Source: Actinomadura sp. J1-007
Lineage (GTDB): Bacteria > Actinomycetota > Actinomycetes > Streptosporangiales > Streptosporangiaceae
Reading direction: 5' to 3'
Length of the DNA stretch: 64,000 bases
Assembly (NCBI RefSeq): GCF_009793335.1
Contig: NZ_WING01000001.1
Coordinates: forward strand, 1,364,001 to 1,428,000
Both the position numbers and the translations under genes were made by a program. A model generated the notes under the pieces. That model was not told the DNA's origin. It did not search any database and saw nothing but the letters and a program-made list of their open reading frames with translations. Positions 17,408 to 27,228 of this stretch are shown one piece after another. How positions within the stretch are numbered: position 1 is the stretch's first letter; each line of letters opens with the position of its first letter.

Positions 17408-18211
17408 GTGGCGGGCTATTCCGATGACCTGCGTCTCGCGCACGTGCTCGCGGACGGGGCCGACGACATCACGACCAAGCGCTTCCGCGCGCTCGACCTG
17501 GACATCGAGACCAAGCCGGACCTGACGCCGGTCAGCGACGCCGACCGCAGCGTGGAGGAGCAGATCCGCGGCACGCTGAAGCGGGCGCGCCCCCGCGACG
17601 CGGTGCTCGGCGAGGAGTACGGCCGCACCGGCTACGGGCAGCGCTGCTGGATCATCGACCCGATCGACGCCACCAAGAACTTCGTCCGCGGCGTCCCGGT
17701 GTGGGCGACGCTGATCGCGCTGATGGAGCAGGACGAGATCGTCGTCGGGGTGGTGTCGGCGCCCGCGCTGAACCGCCGCTGGTGGGCGGCGCGCGGCGGC
17801 GGCGCGTGGACGGGCCGCAGCCTCGCCCGCGCCAGCCGGATGCAGGTGTCCTCGGTGACCGAGCTGTCGGACGCCTCGCTGTCGTTCTCCAGCCTGAGCG
17901 GGTGGGAGGAGCAGGACCGGCTCGACCGGTTCCTCGACCTGACGCGCGCGGTGTGGCGCACCCGGGCGTTCGGCGACTTCTGGTCGCACATGATGGTCGC
18001 CGAGGGCGCGGTGGACGTGTCCGCCGAGCCGGAGGTGTCGCTGTGGGACCTGGCGCCGCTCCAGGTGATCGTCGAGGAGGCCGGAGGGATGTTCACCGAC
18101 CTGTCGGGCGTGCCGGGCCCGGACGGCGGCAGCGTGGTGTGCACCAACGGCCGCCTGCACGCCGAGGTGCTGCGCACGCTCGGCGGCGGCCAGCTCTCCC
18201 TGCGCATCTGA
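17408..18211 (+). CDS. hisN: Histidinol-phosphatase (inositol monophosphatase fold)
   Basis: 267 aa. Metal-binding motifs of the IMPase fold are GEEYG (68-72), DPIDATKN (84-91) and WDLAPLQVIVEEAGG near the C-terminus. The N-terminus (SDDLRLAHVLADGAD ... RFRALDLDIETKPDLTPVSDADR) matches actinobacterial HisN closely. The enzyme removes phosphate from L-histidinol phosphate. The position next to aroA/rsgA fits the conserved actinobacterial order. Start GTG 17408 gives the family N-terminus; the longer frame from 17369 has no support. Confidence 0.88.
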   Translation: MAGYSDDLRLAHVLADGADDITTKRFRALDLDIETKPDLTPVSDADRSVEEQIRGTLKRARPRDAVLGEEYGRTGYGQRCWIIDPIDATKNFVRGVPVWATLIALMEQDEIVVGVVSAPALNRRWWAARGGGAWTGRSLARASRMQVSSVTELSDASLSFSSLSGWEEQDRLDRFLDLTRAVWRTRAFGDFWSHMMVAEGAVDVSAEPEVSLWDLAPLQVIVEEAGGMFTDLSGVPGPDGGSVVCTNGRLHAEVLRTLGGGQLSLRI

Positions 18212-18341
18212 CTCCCGCCCCCTGCTCCGGCGCCGCCCGCCTCCGGGCGCGCCGCCCGAGGCCCGCCGCCCGGGAACCCGCCAACCGAACCCGCCACCAG
18301 AACCCCGCGCTTCCGATTCCGGCTATCTGAGAGGGAACCTC

Positions 18342-19148
18342 ATGACGGACGCATCCGGTCGGCCGCCCTCGGTCGACGACACCGTTCCGCAGACCGCCCG
18401 CATCTGGAACTACTGGCTGGGCGGCAAGGACAACTACCCCGTGGACCGCGAGGTCGGCGACGACATCCTCAAGATGATCCCCGACATGGCGCTGATGGCG
18501 CAGGCGACGCGGCAGTTCCTCACCCGCGCCGTCCGCTACCTCGCGGCCGAGGCGGGGGTGCGGCAGTTCCTCGACATCGGCACCGGGCTGCCCACCGCCG
18601 ACAACACCCACGAGGTCGCGCAGCGCGCGGCGCCCGACTCCAAGATCGTGTACGTGGACAACGACCCGCTCGTGCTCGTCCACGCGCGCGCCCTGCTGAC
18701 CAGCTCGCCGCAGGGCCGCACCGCGTTCCTGGACGCCGACCTGCGCGACCCCGAGGCGGTGCTGGCGGGCGCGGCCGAGACGCTCGACTTCGACCGGCCG
18801 ATCGCGCTGATGCTCATGGGCATCCTCGGGCACATGACGGAGTTCGACGAGGCCAAGTCGATCGTCCGGCGGCTGGTCGAGGCCCTGCCGAGCGGCAGCC
18901 ACCTCGCCCTGTACGACGCGACCAACGTGATCAGGAGCCCGGAGACCAACGAGGCCATCCGGATCTGGAACGAGTCGGCCAAGCCGCCCTACGTGCTGCG
19001 GACGCCGGACGAGCTGGGCGAGTTCTTCGAGGGCCTGGAGCTGGTCGAGCCCGGCATCGTGTCGTGCCCGTTCTGGCGGCCCGAGCCCAGCGACATCGGC
19101 GCTCCCGAGGAGATCGACGAGTTCTGCGGGGTCGGCCGCAAGCCGTGA
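18342..19148 (+). CDS. SAM-dependent methyltransferase, DUF574/PF04672 family
   Basis: 268 aa. Hallmarks are TARIWNYWLGGKDNYPVDRE at the N-terminus and FLDIGTGLPTADNTHEVAQ (SAM motif), followed by YVDNDPLVLVHARALL. This family is expanded in actinomycetes; the usual length is about 270 aa. Substrates are unknown. ATG 18342 has GAGAGGGAA upstream. Confidence 0.92.
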   Translation: MTDASGRPPSVDDTVPQTARIWNYWLGGKDNYPVDREVGDDILKMIPDMALMAQATRQFLTRAVRYLAAEAGVRQFLDIGTGLPTADNTHEVAQRAAPDSKIVYVDNDPLVLVHARALLTSSPQGRTAFLDADLRDPEAVLAGAAETLDFDRPIALMLMGILGHMTEFDEAKSIVRRLVEALPSGSHLALYDATNVIRSPETNEAIRIWNESAKPPYVLRTPDELGEFFEGLELVEPGIVSCPFWRPEPSDIGAPEEIDEFCGVGRKP

Positions 19149-19153
19149 CCGGC

Positions 19154-19180
19154 CGGGCCCCGGCCCGGCGCCGGGGCCCG
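19154..19180. terminator. Hairpin terminator after methyltransferase
   Basis: Perfect 10-bp arms CGGGCCCCGG (19154-19163) and CCGGGGCCCG (19171-19180) lie just after the stop codon at 19148. Confidence 0.6.
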
Positions 19181-19277
19181 CGCGACTGGCATCGCCCGTA
19201 CTCGCGACATATCGTGGAACAACGGTCGCGGGGCGGCCGTTGTCCCAGTGGGCGGCCGTTTTCGGAGGTAGAGGCAG

Positions 19278-19469
19278 ATGTCGGCCAAGACAAAACTCGT
19301 CATCGGCGGAGTCGTCGTCGGCGTCGTGACCCTGGTGTGGTTCCCGTGGTGGCTCAGCGCACTGATCGTCCTGGCCGTGCTCGGGGCCCCCGTGGTCGGG
19401 TACATGATGCTCGACCCGTCGCAGCGCAAACGCGTCCGCGCGCAGGGACGCAAGAGGATCGGGAGCTGA
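19278..19469 (+). CDS. Small two-helix membrane protein
   Basis: 63 aa. Two hydrophobic segments (LVIGGVVVGVVTLVWFPWW and LSALIVLAVLGAPVVGYMML) are followed by a basic tail DPSQRKRVRAQGRKRIGS. GGAGG lies about 9 nt before the ATG. No known family; conserved small membrane proteins of this shape are common in actinobacteria. Confidence 0.75.
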   Translation: MSAKTKLVIGGVVVGVVTLVWFPWWLSALIVLAVLGAPVVGYMMLDPSQRKRVRAQGRKRIGS

Positions 19470-19566
19470 GCCGACCCGCGCCCCCGCCTGACCGCCCGCC
19501 CCTTCCGCCCGTCCGGTCCTTCCGGTCCGCCGGGCGGACGGGGCGCGGGCCCGTCCCCCGCCTCGG

Positions 19567-19572
19567 TAGGGT
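19567..19572 (+). promoter_or_regulatory. -10 hexamer of leaderless lhgO transcript
   Basis: TAGGGT ends exactly 6 nt before GTG 19579; no ribosome site is visible. Confidence 0.5.
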
Positions 19573-19578
19573 GCGGGC

Positions 19579-20781
19579 GTGACCGAGTTGCGGATGGGCG
19601 TCGTCGGCGCCGGGATCCTCGGCCTCGCCGTCGCCCGCCGGCTGGCCGAGGCGTACCCGGGCGCGAGCGTGACGGTCCTCGACAAGGAGGACCGGATCGC
19701 CGCGCACCAGACCGGGCACAACAGCGGCGTCGCGCACGCGGGCCTCTACTACGCGCCGGGCTCGCTGAAGGCGACGCTGTGCCGGCGCGGCGTCGGGCTG
19801 CTGAAGGACTACTGCGCGGACCGCGGCCTGCCGTACGAGGAGTGCGGCAAGGTCGTGGTGGCGCGCGACGGGCGCGAGCTGGCCGCGCTCGACGGCATCG
19901 AAGAGCGCGCCGCCGCCAACGGCGTCCCCGGGCTGCGGCGGCTGTCCGCCGGGGAGCTGCGCGAGATCGAGCCGCACGCGGCCGGGGCCGCCGCCCTGCA
20001 CTCCCCCACCACCGCGATCGTCGACTTCCCCGCCGTGGCCGCCGCGTACGCCGACGACGTGCGCGCGGCGGGCGGGGAGGTCAGGCTCGGGTTCGAGGTC
20101 GTCCGGATGCGGCGCGCGGGCCCGGCCGGCGAGCGGGTCGCGGTCCGCTCGCCGCGCGAGGAGCTGGTCTTCGACCGGCTGGTGGTCTGCGCGGGGCTCC
20201 AGTCCGACCGGGTCGCGCGGCTGGCGGGCGGCTCCGCGGCCCCCGCGATCGTGCCGTTCCGCGGCGAGTACCTGCGGCTGGTCCCCGGCCGTACGGACCT
20301 GGTGCGCGGGCTCATCTACCCGGTGCCCGACCCGCGCTACCCCTTTCTCGGCGTGCACTTCACCCGCCGCGTGGACGGCGGCGTCGACATCGGCCCCAAC
20401 GCGGTGCTGGCGCTCGCCCGCGAGGGCTACCGGCGGCGCGACGTCCGCGCCGCCGACCTGTGGGAGACGCTGCGCTGGCCGGGGTTCCGGCGCCTGGCGC
20501 GGCGGCACTGGCGCACGGGGGCCAGGGAGCTGTACGGCTCGGCGGTCAGGCGGGCGTTCGTCGCGGAGGCCCGCGCGTTCGTCCCGGCGCTGCGCGACGC
20601 CGACGTGGTCCCGGCGCCCGCCGGGGTGCGCGCCCAGGCCGTCGACCCGGACGGCTCCCTGGTGGACGACTTCCGGATCGGCCGGCTCGGCCCGGTCGTC
20701 ACGGTCCGCAACGCCCCGTCCCCGGCCGCCACCTCGTCCCTCGCGATCGCCGAGCACGTCGTCGACCGCCTCAAGGACTGA
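19579..20781 (+). CDS. lhgO: L-2-hydroxyglutarate oxidase
   Basis: 400 aa FAD oxidoreductase of the DAO fold. The dinucleotide motif is VVGAGILGLAVARRL. QTGHNSGVAHAGLYYAPGSLKA is the LhgO signature. VVCAGLQSDRVARLAG and YPFLGVHFTRRVDGG follow. It oxidises L-2-hydroxyglutarate to 2-oxoglutarate, a metabolite-repair reaction. Start GTG 19579 fits both the motif position and the leaderless -10 spacing. It is convergent with the carboxylesterase gene (19-bp gap). Confidence 0.92.
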   Translation: MTELRMGVVGAGILGLAVARRLAEAYPGASVTVLDKEDRIAAHQTGHNSGVAHAGLYYAPGSLKATLCRRGVGLLKDYCADRGLPYEECGKVVVARDGRELAALDGIEERAAANGVPGLRRLSAGELREIEPHAAGAAALHSPTTAIVDFPAVAAAYADDVRAAGGEVRLGFEVVRMRRAGPAGERVAVRSPREELVFDRLVVCAGLQSDRVARLAGGSAAPAIVPFRGEYLRLVPGRTDLVRGLIYPVPDPRYPFLGVHFTRRVDGGVDIGPNAVLALAREGYRRRDVRAADLWETLRWPGFRRLARRHWRTGARELYGSAVRRAFVAEARAFVPALRDADVVPAPAGVRAQAVDPDGSLVDDFRIGRLGPVVTVRNAPSPAATSSLAIAEHVVDRLKD

Positions 20782-20800
20782 CCCGTCCGAGGCCGGGGCG

Positions 20801-22261
<1,461 letters not shown>

Positions 22262-22383
22262 GCCCGCGCCCTCCGGTTCTAGAACGAGATTCGACCAGCG
22301 TACGCGACCGCCCTCCGGCGCCGGAATCACCCCGGCCCGGCGCGGCGGACGCGCGATCGGGGGGCGGGCGCGTACCGCCGCGT

Positions 22384-23001
22384 TCAGGGGGACGGGCGCA
22401 GCAGGCGGGTGAGGTGCTCCCGGGCGAACGCGCGGATCTCGTCCTCACCGTCGAGCCGCAGGCCGCCGTCCGGGACGAGCAGCAGCGACACCGCGACGCG
22501 CAGCAGCACCTCGGCGACCGTGTCGAAGTCCTGGCGGTCGCCGGGCCGGGCCCGCCGGAGCCGGTCGGCGAGGATGTCGCGCGCGGCGAGCATGACCGCG
22601 CCGCCGTTCATGCTGAGCTGCGGGAGGAACGACTCGGGCTCGCTGTGCAGGACGCGGGTCAGCAGGGCCTGGTCGCGGGCGGCCTGGAGGCCGACCACGA
22701 ACCCCTCCACCACCGCCTCCTCGGCCGAGCCGAGCCGCTCGGTGGCCTCGGCGATCGCGGTGAGGAACCGCCGCACCTCCCGCAGGATCACCGCCTGGAG
22801 GAGCTGCTCCTTGTTGGTGAACCGCCGGTAGATCGTGGTGCGGGCGACCCCGGCGCGCTTGGCGACGTCCTCCACGCTGACCCGCCGCAGCCCGTAGGTC
22901 TCGAACTCCGCGAGCGCGGCGTCCAGGATCCGCGTGTCGAGGCCGTCGGTGTCCGGAACGGCCGCGAGCAGCCCGGCCAGCGGGGTCGTGTCCATGGTCA
23001 T
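22384..23001 (-). CDS. TetR-family transcriptional regulator
   Basis: 205 aa. The N-terminal helix-turn-helix reads ILDAALAEFETYGLRRVSVEDVAKRAGVARTTIYRRFTNKEQLLQAVI. The C-terminal ligand domain has a variable composition. It is divergent from an MpaB-type oxygenase gene; a clear inverted repeat overlaps the promoter between them and is the probable operator. It may also control the co-directional esterase and, through a related site at 26250, the P450-SDR operon. Two in-frame Met codons (23001, 22995) are possible starts. Confidence 0.92.
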   Translation of the reverse strand: MTMDTTPLAGLLAAVPDTDGLDTRILDAALAEFETYGLRRVSVEDVAKRAGVARTTIYRRFTNKEQLLQAVILREVRRFLTAIAEATERLGSAEEAVVEGFVVGLQAARDQALLTRVLHSEPESFLPQLSMNGGAVMLAARDILADRLRRARPGDRQDFDTVAEVLLRVAVSLLLVPDGGLRLDGEDEIRAFAREHLTRLLRPSP

Positions 23002-23049
23002 AGCCGCACCCTAACCGCGCGGCGGGCCCGCTCCGCGCCCCGCGTCAAT

Positions 23050-23076
23050 ACAGAGCTACAATACTTGTAGTTCTGT
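23050..23076. promoter_or_regulatory. Probable TetR operator over divergent promoter
   Basis: ACAGAGCTACAA (23050-23061), spacer TAC, TTGTAGTTCTGT (23065-23076). The arms match at 11 of 12 positions. A strong -10-like TACAAT (23057-23062) on the plus strand lies inside the left arm, so bound repressor would block transcription of the oxygenase gene. Confidence 0.8.
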
Positions 23077-23105
23077 CCTTCACAGTGATCCCCCCGGCGG
23101 TGCCC

Positions 23106-23966
23106 ATGACGGACCAGACCCGCGACGACGAGCCCGCCCCGCTCGGGCCGTCCTCCCTGACCTGGCGCTACTTCGGCGACACCCGGACGCTGCTGGTCGG
23201 CCCGCGCGCCGCCGTGCTCCAGAACATGCTGCCCGCCCTCGGCCAGGGCGTCCTGGACCACTCGGTCTTCTTCTCCGAGACGTTCGCCCGCCTCCGGCGC
23301 TCGGCGGGCCCGATCCTGGACACGGTGTACGGGGGCGCGCGCTCCCCCGGGACCGGGCGGCGGGTCCGCGACTTCCACCGCGAGATCAAGGGGACGATGC
23401 CGGACGGCTCGCGCTACCACGCGCTCGATCCCGAGACGTACTACTGGGCGCACGCGACGTTCCTCGACAACATGCTCTACGCCGTCGAGACGTTCATCCG
23501 GCCGCTGAGCGAGGCGGACAAGCGGCGCCTCTACGAGGAGTCCAAGACCTGGTTCCGCATGTACGGGGTCAGCGACCGGGCGATGCCGGAGGACTGGGAG
23601 GCGTTCCAGGCGTACTGGAAGCGGATGCTCGAAGAGGTCGTCGTGCCGCACAAGACGGCGCGCTACGGCGTCGGCTACGTGACCAAGGGCCTGCCGGCGC
23701 CGCCCCGGGTGCCCGCGCCGGTCTGGCGCGCGGTGAGCCCGCCGCTGAACGCCGTCGCCCGCTTCCTCACCGTCGGCGGGATGCCGCCGCGGACGCGGGA
23801 GCTGCTCGACCTTCCGTGGAGCGCCGCCGACGAGCGCCGCTACCGGCGGTTCGCCGCGGCCGTCCGGCGGCTCGGCCCGGTGTGGCCGCTGCTGCCGGAG
23901 GCCGTCCGCTACCTCCCGCACGCGCGCCGCGCGTTCCGCCGCGAGGGCCGTCCGCGCGCACGCTGA
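23106..23966 (+). CDS. MpaB/DUF2236-family oxygenase
   Basis: 286 aa. It matches the oxygenase MpaB family (related to latex-clearing protein): LTWRYFGDTRTLLVGPRAAVLQNMLPALGQGVLDHSVFF, then DTVYGG, the metal/haem-type histidine segments FHREIKG and YYWAHATFLDNM, and YGVSDRAMPEDWEAF. Members are haem-dependent oxidases or dehydrogenases of diverse substrates. ATG 23106 is preferred; a GTG at 23085 in the same frame is possible, and neither has a strong ribosome site. Expression is probably repressed by the divergent TetR. Confidence 0.85.
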   Translation: MTDQTRDDEPAPLGPSSLTWRYFGDTRTLLVGPRAAVLQNMLPALGQGVLDHSVFFSETFARLRRSAGPILDTVYGGARSPGTGRRVRDFHREIKGTMPDGSRYHALDPETYYWAHATFLDNMLYAVETFIRPLSEADKRRLYEESKTWFRMYGVSDRAMPEDWEAFQAYWKRMLEEVVVPHKTARYGVGYVTKGLPAPPRVPAPVWRAVSPPLNAVARFLTVGGMPPRTRELLDLPWSAADERRYRRFAAAVRRLGPVWPLLPEAVRYLPHARRAFRREGRPRAR

Positions 23967-23976
23967 CCCGGAGCGC

Positions 23977-24008
23977 GCCGGGGCCGGAGCCGCCGCCCCG
24001 GCCCCGGC
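23977..24008. terminator. Bidirectional hairpin terminator
   Basis: Perfect 11-bp arms GCCGGGGCCGG (23977-23987) and CCGGCCCCGGC (23998-24008) sit between the convergent oxygenase and SDR genes. Confidence 0.65.
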
Positions 24009-24018
24009 ACGCCGCGCG

Positions 24019-24828
24019 TCAGCCGGACGTGCGGATCCTGGCGTCATAGGACTTCCTGGCCTGCTCGTCGTAGTCGAGGAAGATCGTGTCGAGCCCGTAG
24101 CGGCGGCCGATCGCCTGCTTCAGGCGGTCCGGGAACAGCGCGCCCAGGCGGGTCTGCGCGGCGAGCGCCTTCGGCACGACGGCCTGCGGCCGGGGCCGTC
24201 CGATCAGCGCGACGACGGCGTCCGCGATGTCCTCGGGCTCGCAGTTCCTCATGCCCTTCGGGCTGCGCGTCCCGGCGATCAGCTCGGTGTTGGTGAACGA
24301 CGGCAGCACGGCGCTGACGTGCACGCCCCGGTCCTGGACCTCCAGCCGCGCCGCCTCGGTGAACGCGACGACGGCGGCCTTGCTCGCGTTGTAGAGCGCG
24401 AGGCCGGGGGTCGGCAGGACGCCCGCGAGCGAGGCGATGTTGATCACGTGGCCGCGGCCGCGCGGCAGCATCCGGTCGAGGGCGAGCTTGGTGCCGAGCA
24501 TGACGCCGTGCACGTTGATGTCGAGGCAGCGGCGCGCGTCGGCGTCGCTCTCCCCGGTGACGGGGCCGATCGGCATGATCCCCGCGTTGTTGACCAGGAC
24601 GTCCAGGCGGCCCGCGCTCTCCTCCGCCCGGTCGAGGAACGCCGCGAACGACTCGCGCGAGGTGACGTCCACGGTGAGCGCGGCGACGCCGAGCCGCTCG
24701 CCCGCCTCCTTGGCGGCGGCCTCGTCGATGTCGCCGACGACGACCGTGCCGCCCTTGGCCTTCAGCGCGCGCGCCGTCGCGTAGCCGATCCCGCGGGCGC
24801 CCCCGGTGATCGCGATGACCTTGCTCAT
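24019..24828 (-). CDS. Short-chain dehydrogenase/reductase
   Basis: 269 aa classical SDR. TGGARGIG (NAD(P) binding) is at residues 9-16, NNAGIMPIGP follows, and the active site is YNASKAAV with upstream Ser in INIASLAG. The C-terminus after residue 200 (RPRPQAVVPKALAAQTRLGALFPDRL) resembles SDRs linked to lipid or steroid alcohol oxidation. The ATGA overlap with the P450 gene means the two are coupled; the SDR may oxidise the product of the P450 (inference). Confidence 0.9.
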   Translation of the reverse strand: MSKVIAITGGARGIGYATARALKAKGGTVVVGDIDEAAAKEAGERLGVAALTVDVTSRESFAAFLDRAEESAGRLDVLVNNAGIMPIGPVTGESDADARRCLDINVHGVMLGTKLALDRMLPRGRGHVINIASLAGVLPTPGLALYNASKAAVVAFTEAARLEVQDRGVHVSAVLPSFTNTELIAGTRSPKGMRNCEPEDIADAVVALIGRPRPQAVVPKALAAQTRLGALFPDRLKQAIGRRYGLDTIFLDYDEQARKSYDARIRTSG

Positions 24829-26198
24829 CGGCTCTTCTCCAAACGGTCGAGGCGGACGGGCAGGCCGTCCTTGGGAGAGGGCAGGGACGTGGTGTCCAGA
24901 GGCCATTGGTACCGCGCGGGCACGCTCCAGCGGTAGCGCTGGAGCACCTGGTGCAGCACGCTCTTGACCTGCATCCCCGCGAAGTGCAGGCCGATGCACT
25001 TGTGCGCGCCGCCGCCGAACGGCGCCCACGCGTACTTGTGCGCCTTGTCCTCGCGGCGTTCGGGGGCGAACCGCTCGGGGTCGAACCGCTCGGGCTCGGG
25101 CCACCACTCGGGCATGTGGTGGTTGGTCAGCGGCGGGACGACGACGGTCGTCCCGGCGGGGATGTGGAAGCCGAGCAGCTCGGTGTCCTTGACGACCTTG
25201 CGCGGCAGCGCGGGCACGGGCGCGACGAGCCGCAGCGCCTCCTTCATCACCATGTCGATGCCGGTCAGCTCGTCGAGGTCGTCGAACTCCAGGCCCGTCC
25301 GCCCGTGCTCGTCCACCAGCGCGAACGACTCGTCGCGCAGCCGCTCCTGCCACTCGGGGTACTTGGCGAGGTAGTACGCCATCGTGGTGAGCGTGATCGT
25401 CGTCGTGTCGTGCGCCGCCATCAGCGCGAAGATCATGTGGTTGACGACGTCCTCGTCGGTGAACCGGTGGCCGTCGTCGGTCTCGGCCTGGCACAGCGCG
25501 GCGAACAGGTCGTCGCCGCCGTCGCGGCGCTTGGCCGGCAGGTGCGCGGCGAAGAACGCCTCCAGCACCCTGCGGGCCTTCATGCCCTTGTGCCAGCGCA
25601 GCCCCGGCACCGGGAACCGGACGTACGCCGTCCCGGCCCGCACGGCGTCGATGAACGCGCCGTTGATCCGGTCGGCCTCGGCGCGGTCGAGCTCGACGCC
25701 CATGAACACGTCGGCGGCGAGGTCCAGGGTGAGCTGCTTGACGTGGTCGTACACGGTGAAGCCGAGGCCGGGCTCCCACGCGTCCAGGCCGCGTTCGATG
25801 CCGGGCGCCATCGCCTCCATGTACGCGCGCAGCCGCGGCTTGTTGAACGCCTGCTGCATGATGCGCCGGTGGTGCAGGTGCTCCTCGAAGTCCAGCAGCA
25901 TGATGCCGCGGTAGAAGAACGGCCCGATGAAGTAGCTCCAGGCGGGGCCGTTCGCGAACGCCTTGTCGCGGTTGACCAGCACCGCCTCGGCCGCCTCGGG
26001 GCCCTGCACGGTGACGGTGCGCTGCCCGAGCAGCCATCCCCACGTGACCGGCCCGAACTGCTCGTACCGCTGCCGGGCGACCTTGAACGGCTGCCGCATC
26101 ACCTGGAAGGTGTTGCCGATGAGCGGGATGCCCGGTTCGCCGCGGACCGGTTTGAGGCCGCTGCCCTCCGGCGGCGGCGCGAGGATGCTCGTGGCCAT
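24825..26198 (-). CDS. Cytochrome P450 (CYP51/CYP4-like bacterial class)
   Basis: 457 aa. I-helix is ALMAAHDTTTITL, the K-helix ExxR is KEALRL, and the haem loop is FGGGAHKCIGLHFAGMQ. The N-terminal proline-rich region PVRGEPGIPLIGNTF and overall length resemble the eukaryote-like bacterial P450s that act on fatty acids, sterols or terpenoids. It requires ferredoxin partners, none of which is adjacent. Start ATG 26198 begins MATSILAPPPEG. First gene of the P450-SDR operon; an inverted repeat in its leader is a likely operator. Confidence 0.92.
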   Translation of the reverse strand: MATSILAPPPEGSGLKPVRGEPGIPLIGNTFQVMRQPFKVARQRYEQFGPVTWGWLLGQRTVTVQGPEAAEAVLVNRDKAFANGPAWSYFIGPFFYRGIMLLDFEEHLHHRRIMQQAFNKPRLRAYMEAMAPGIERGLDAWEPGLGFTVYDHVKQLTLDLAADVFMGVELDRAEADRINGAFIDAVRAGTAYVRFPVPGLRWHKGMKARRVLEAFFAAHLPAKRRDGGDDLFAALCQAETDDGHRFTDEDVVNHMIFALMAAHDTTTITLTTMAYYLAKYPEWQERLRDESFALVDEHGRTGLEFDDLDELTGIDMVMKEALRLVAPVPALPRKVVKDTELLGFHIPAGTTVVVPPLTNHHMPEWWPEPERFDPERFAPERREDKAHKYAWAPFGGGAHKCIGLHFAGMQVKSVLHQVLQRYRWSVPARYQWPLDTTSLPSPKDGLPVRLDRLEKSR

Positions 26199-26247
26199 GG
26201 GACCCCTCCGGTGCCCGGGGCGGAACGCGGGGGCGCTCCCGGGCGTG

Positions 26248-26278
26248 CAACAAAAGTGCGGAATGTGTAGCTTTGTTG
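26248..26278. promoter_or_regulatory. Inverted repeat upstream of P450-SDR operon
   Basis: CAACAAAAG (26248-26256) and CTTTGTTG (26271-26278) form an imperfect inverted repeat. The overlapping segment 26265-26276 (GTGTAGCTTTGT) matches 10 of 12 bases of one half of the TetR operator at 23050-23076, in the correct orientation. This hints at co-regulation. Confidence 0.45.
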
Positions 26279-26402
26279 TAACGCAGGCGACATCGGAAAG
26301 TCCAGGGAACGCGGAGGTGAGTTCGGACTCCCGGTACGGCCACGGCACGGCAAAGATCGCGCGGTGCGGACCGGGGCGCGCGCTTTCCCGGCCGCCGCGT
26401 TC

Positions 26403-26408
26403 TAGCCT
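26403..26408 (+). promoter_or_regulatory. -10 hexamer of leaderless L,D-transpeptidase gene
   Basis: TAGCCT ends 6 nt before ATG 26415, without a ribosome site. Confidence 0.5.
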
Positions 26409-26414
26409 CCGTTC

Positions 26415-27152
26415 ATGATCGTCGGCTTCGCGCTCGCGGCCACCGGCCTCCTCGCCACCGCCGCCCCGCCCCTCACCGCGCCCCCGCCCCCGTCCGCCCA
26501 CGGCACGGCGACCGCGCACGCCGTGACCGCCGTGCGCGGCGGCGCGGCGGGAGTGCGGGCGATCAGGCCCGGGGACCGCGGGCCCGCGGTGCGCGCGCTC
26601 CAGAAGCGGCTGCGGACGCTGCGCTACGACCCGGGACCGGCGAACGGCTCGTACGGCGAGACGACGCGGGCCGCCGTGTGGGCGTTCCAGAAGGTCAACC
26701 GGATGCGCCCGACCGGGATCGTCGGCAAGCGCGAGCGCGCCGCGCTCAAGCACCCGCGCGCGCCGCGGCGGCTCGTCCGGCACCGGGCGCGGAACCGGGT
26801 CGAGATCGACCTCAGGCGGCAGGTCCTCGTCGTGTACCGCAAGGGACGGGTCGCGCTGATCACGCACATCTCGACCGGGTCGGGCCGCCGCTACTGCCAC
26901 CGCGGCCGGTGCGGCATCGCGCGCACGCCGAGGGGCGACTTCCGGGTGACGCGGCGGGTGAGGGGCTGGCGGCACTCGCCGCTCGGCTACATGTACCGGC
27001 CGCTGTACTTCCACAACGGCTACGCGATGCACGGCTCGGTCAAGGTCCCTTTGCGGCCGGTGTCGCACGGGTGCGTCCGGATCCCGATGCACACCGCCGA
27101 CATCGTCCCGCGCCTGGTCAGGAACCGCACGCCGGTGCACGTACGGCGCTGA
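26415..27152 (+). CDS. L,D-transpeptidase with peptidoglycan-binding domain
   Basis: 245 aa. A signal peptide (residues 1-36) is followed by a PG_binding_1 domain (RPGDRGPAVRALQKRLRTL ... GETTRAAVWAFQKVNRM, about 51-110) and a YkuD catalytic domain (128-243). The catalytic motif is HGSVKVPLRPVSHGCVRI with His206 and Cys220. Such enzymes form 3-3 crosslinks between meso-diaminopimelate residues in peptidoglycan or attach proteins to it. An unusual feature is a pair of extra cysteines in RRYCHRGRCGIARTP (161, 166). Convergent with the fusion gene. Confidence 0.92.
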   Translation: MIVGFALAATGLLATAAPPLTAPPPPSAHGTATAHAVTAVRGGAAGVRAIRPGDRGPAVRALQKRLRTLRYDPGPANGSYGETTRAAVWAFQKVNRMRPTGIVGKRERAALKHPRAPRRLVRHRARNRVEIDLRRQVLVVYRKGRVALITHISTGSGRRYCHRGRCGIARTPRGDFRVTRRVRGWRHSPLGYMYRPLYFHNGYAMHGSVKVPLRPVSHGCVRIPMHTADIVPRLVRNRTPVHVRR

Positions 27153-27168
27153 CCCCGCCCCCGCAGGC

Positions 27169-27218
27169 TCTCGGCGTGCCGCCGGCATGGGCGGCCTCGT
27201 GCCGGCGGCACGCCGAGA
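27169..27218. terminator. Long bidirectional hairpin terminator
   Basis: Arms 27169-27187 and 27200-27218 are perfectly complementary over 19 bp (TCTCGGCGTGCCGCCGGCA and its reverse complement) with a 12-nt loop. It lies between convergent stop codons. Confidence 0.85.
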
Positions 27219-27228
27219 CCGCACGCGC

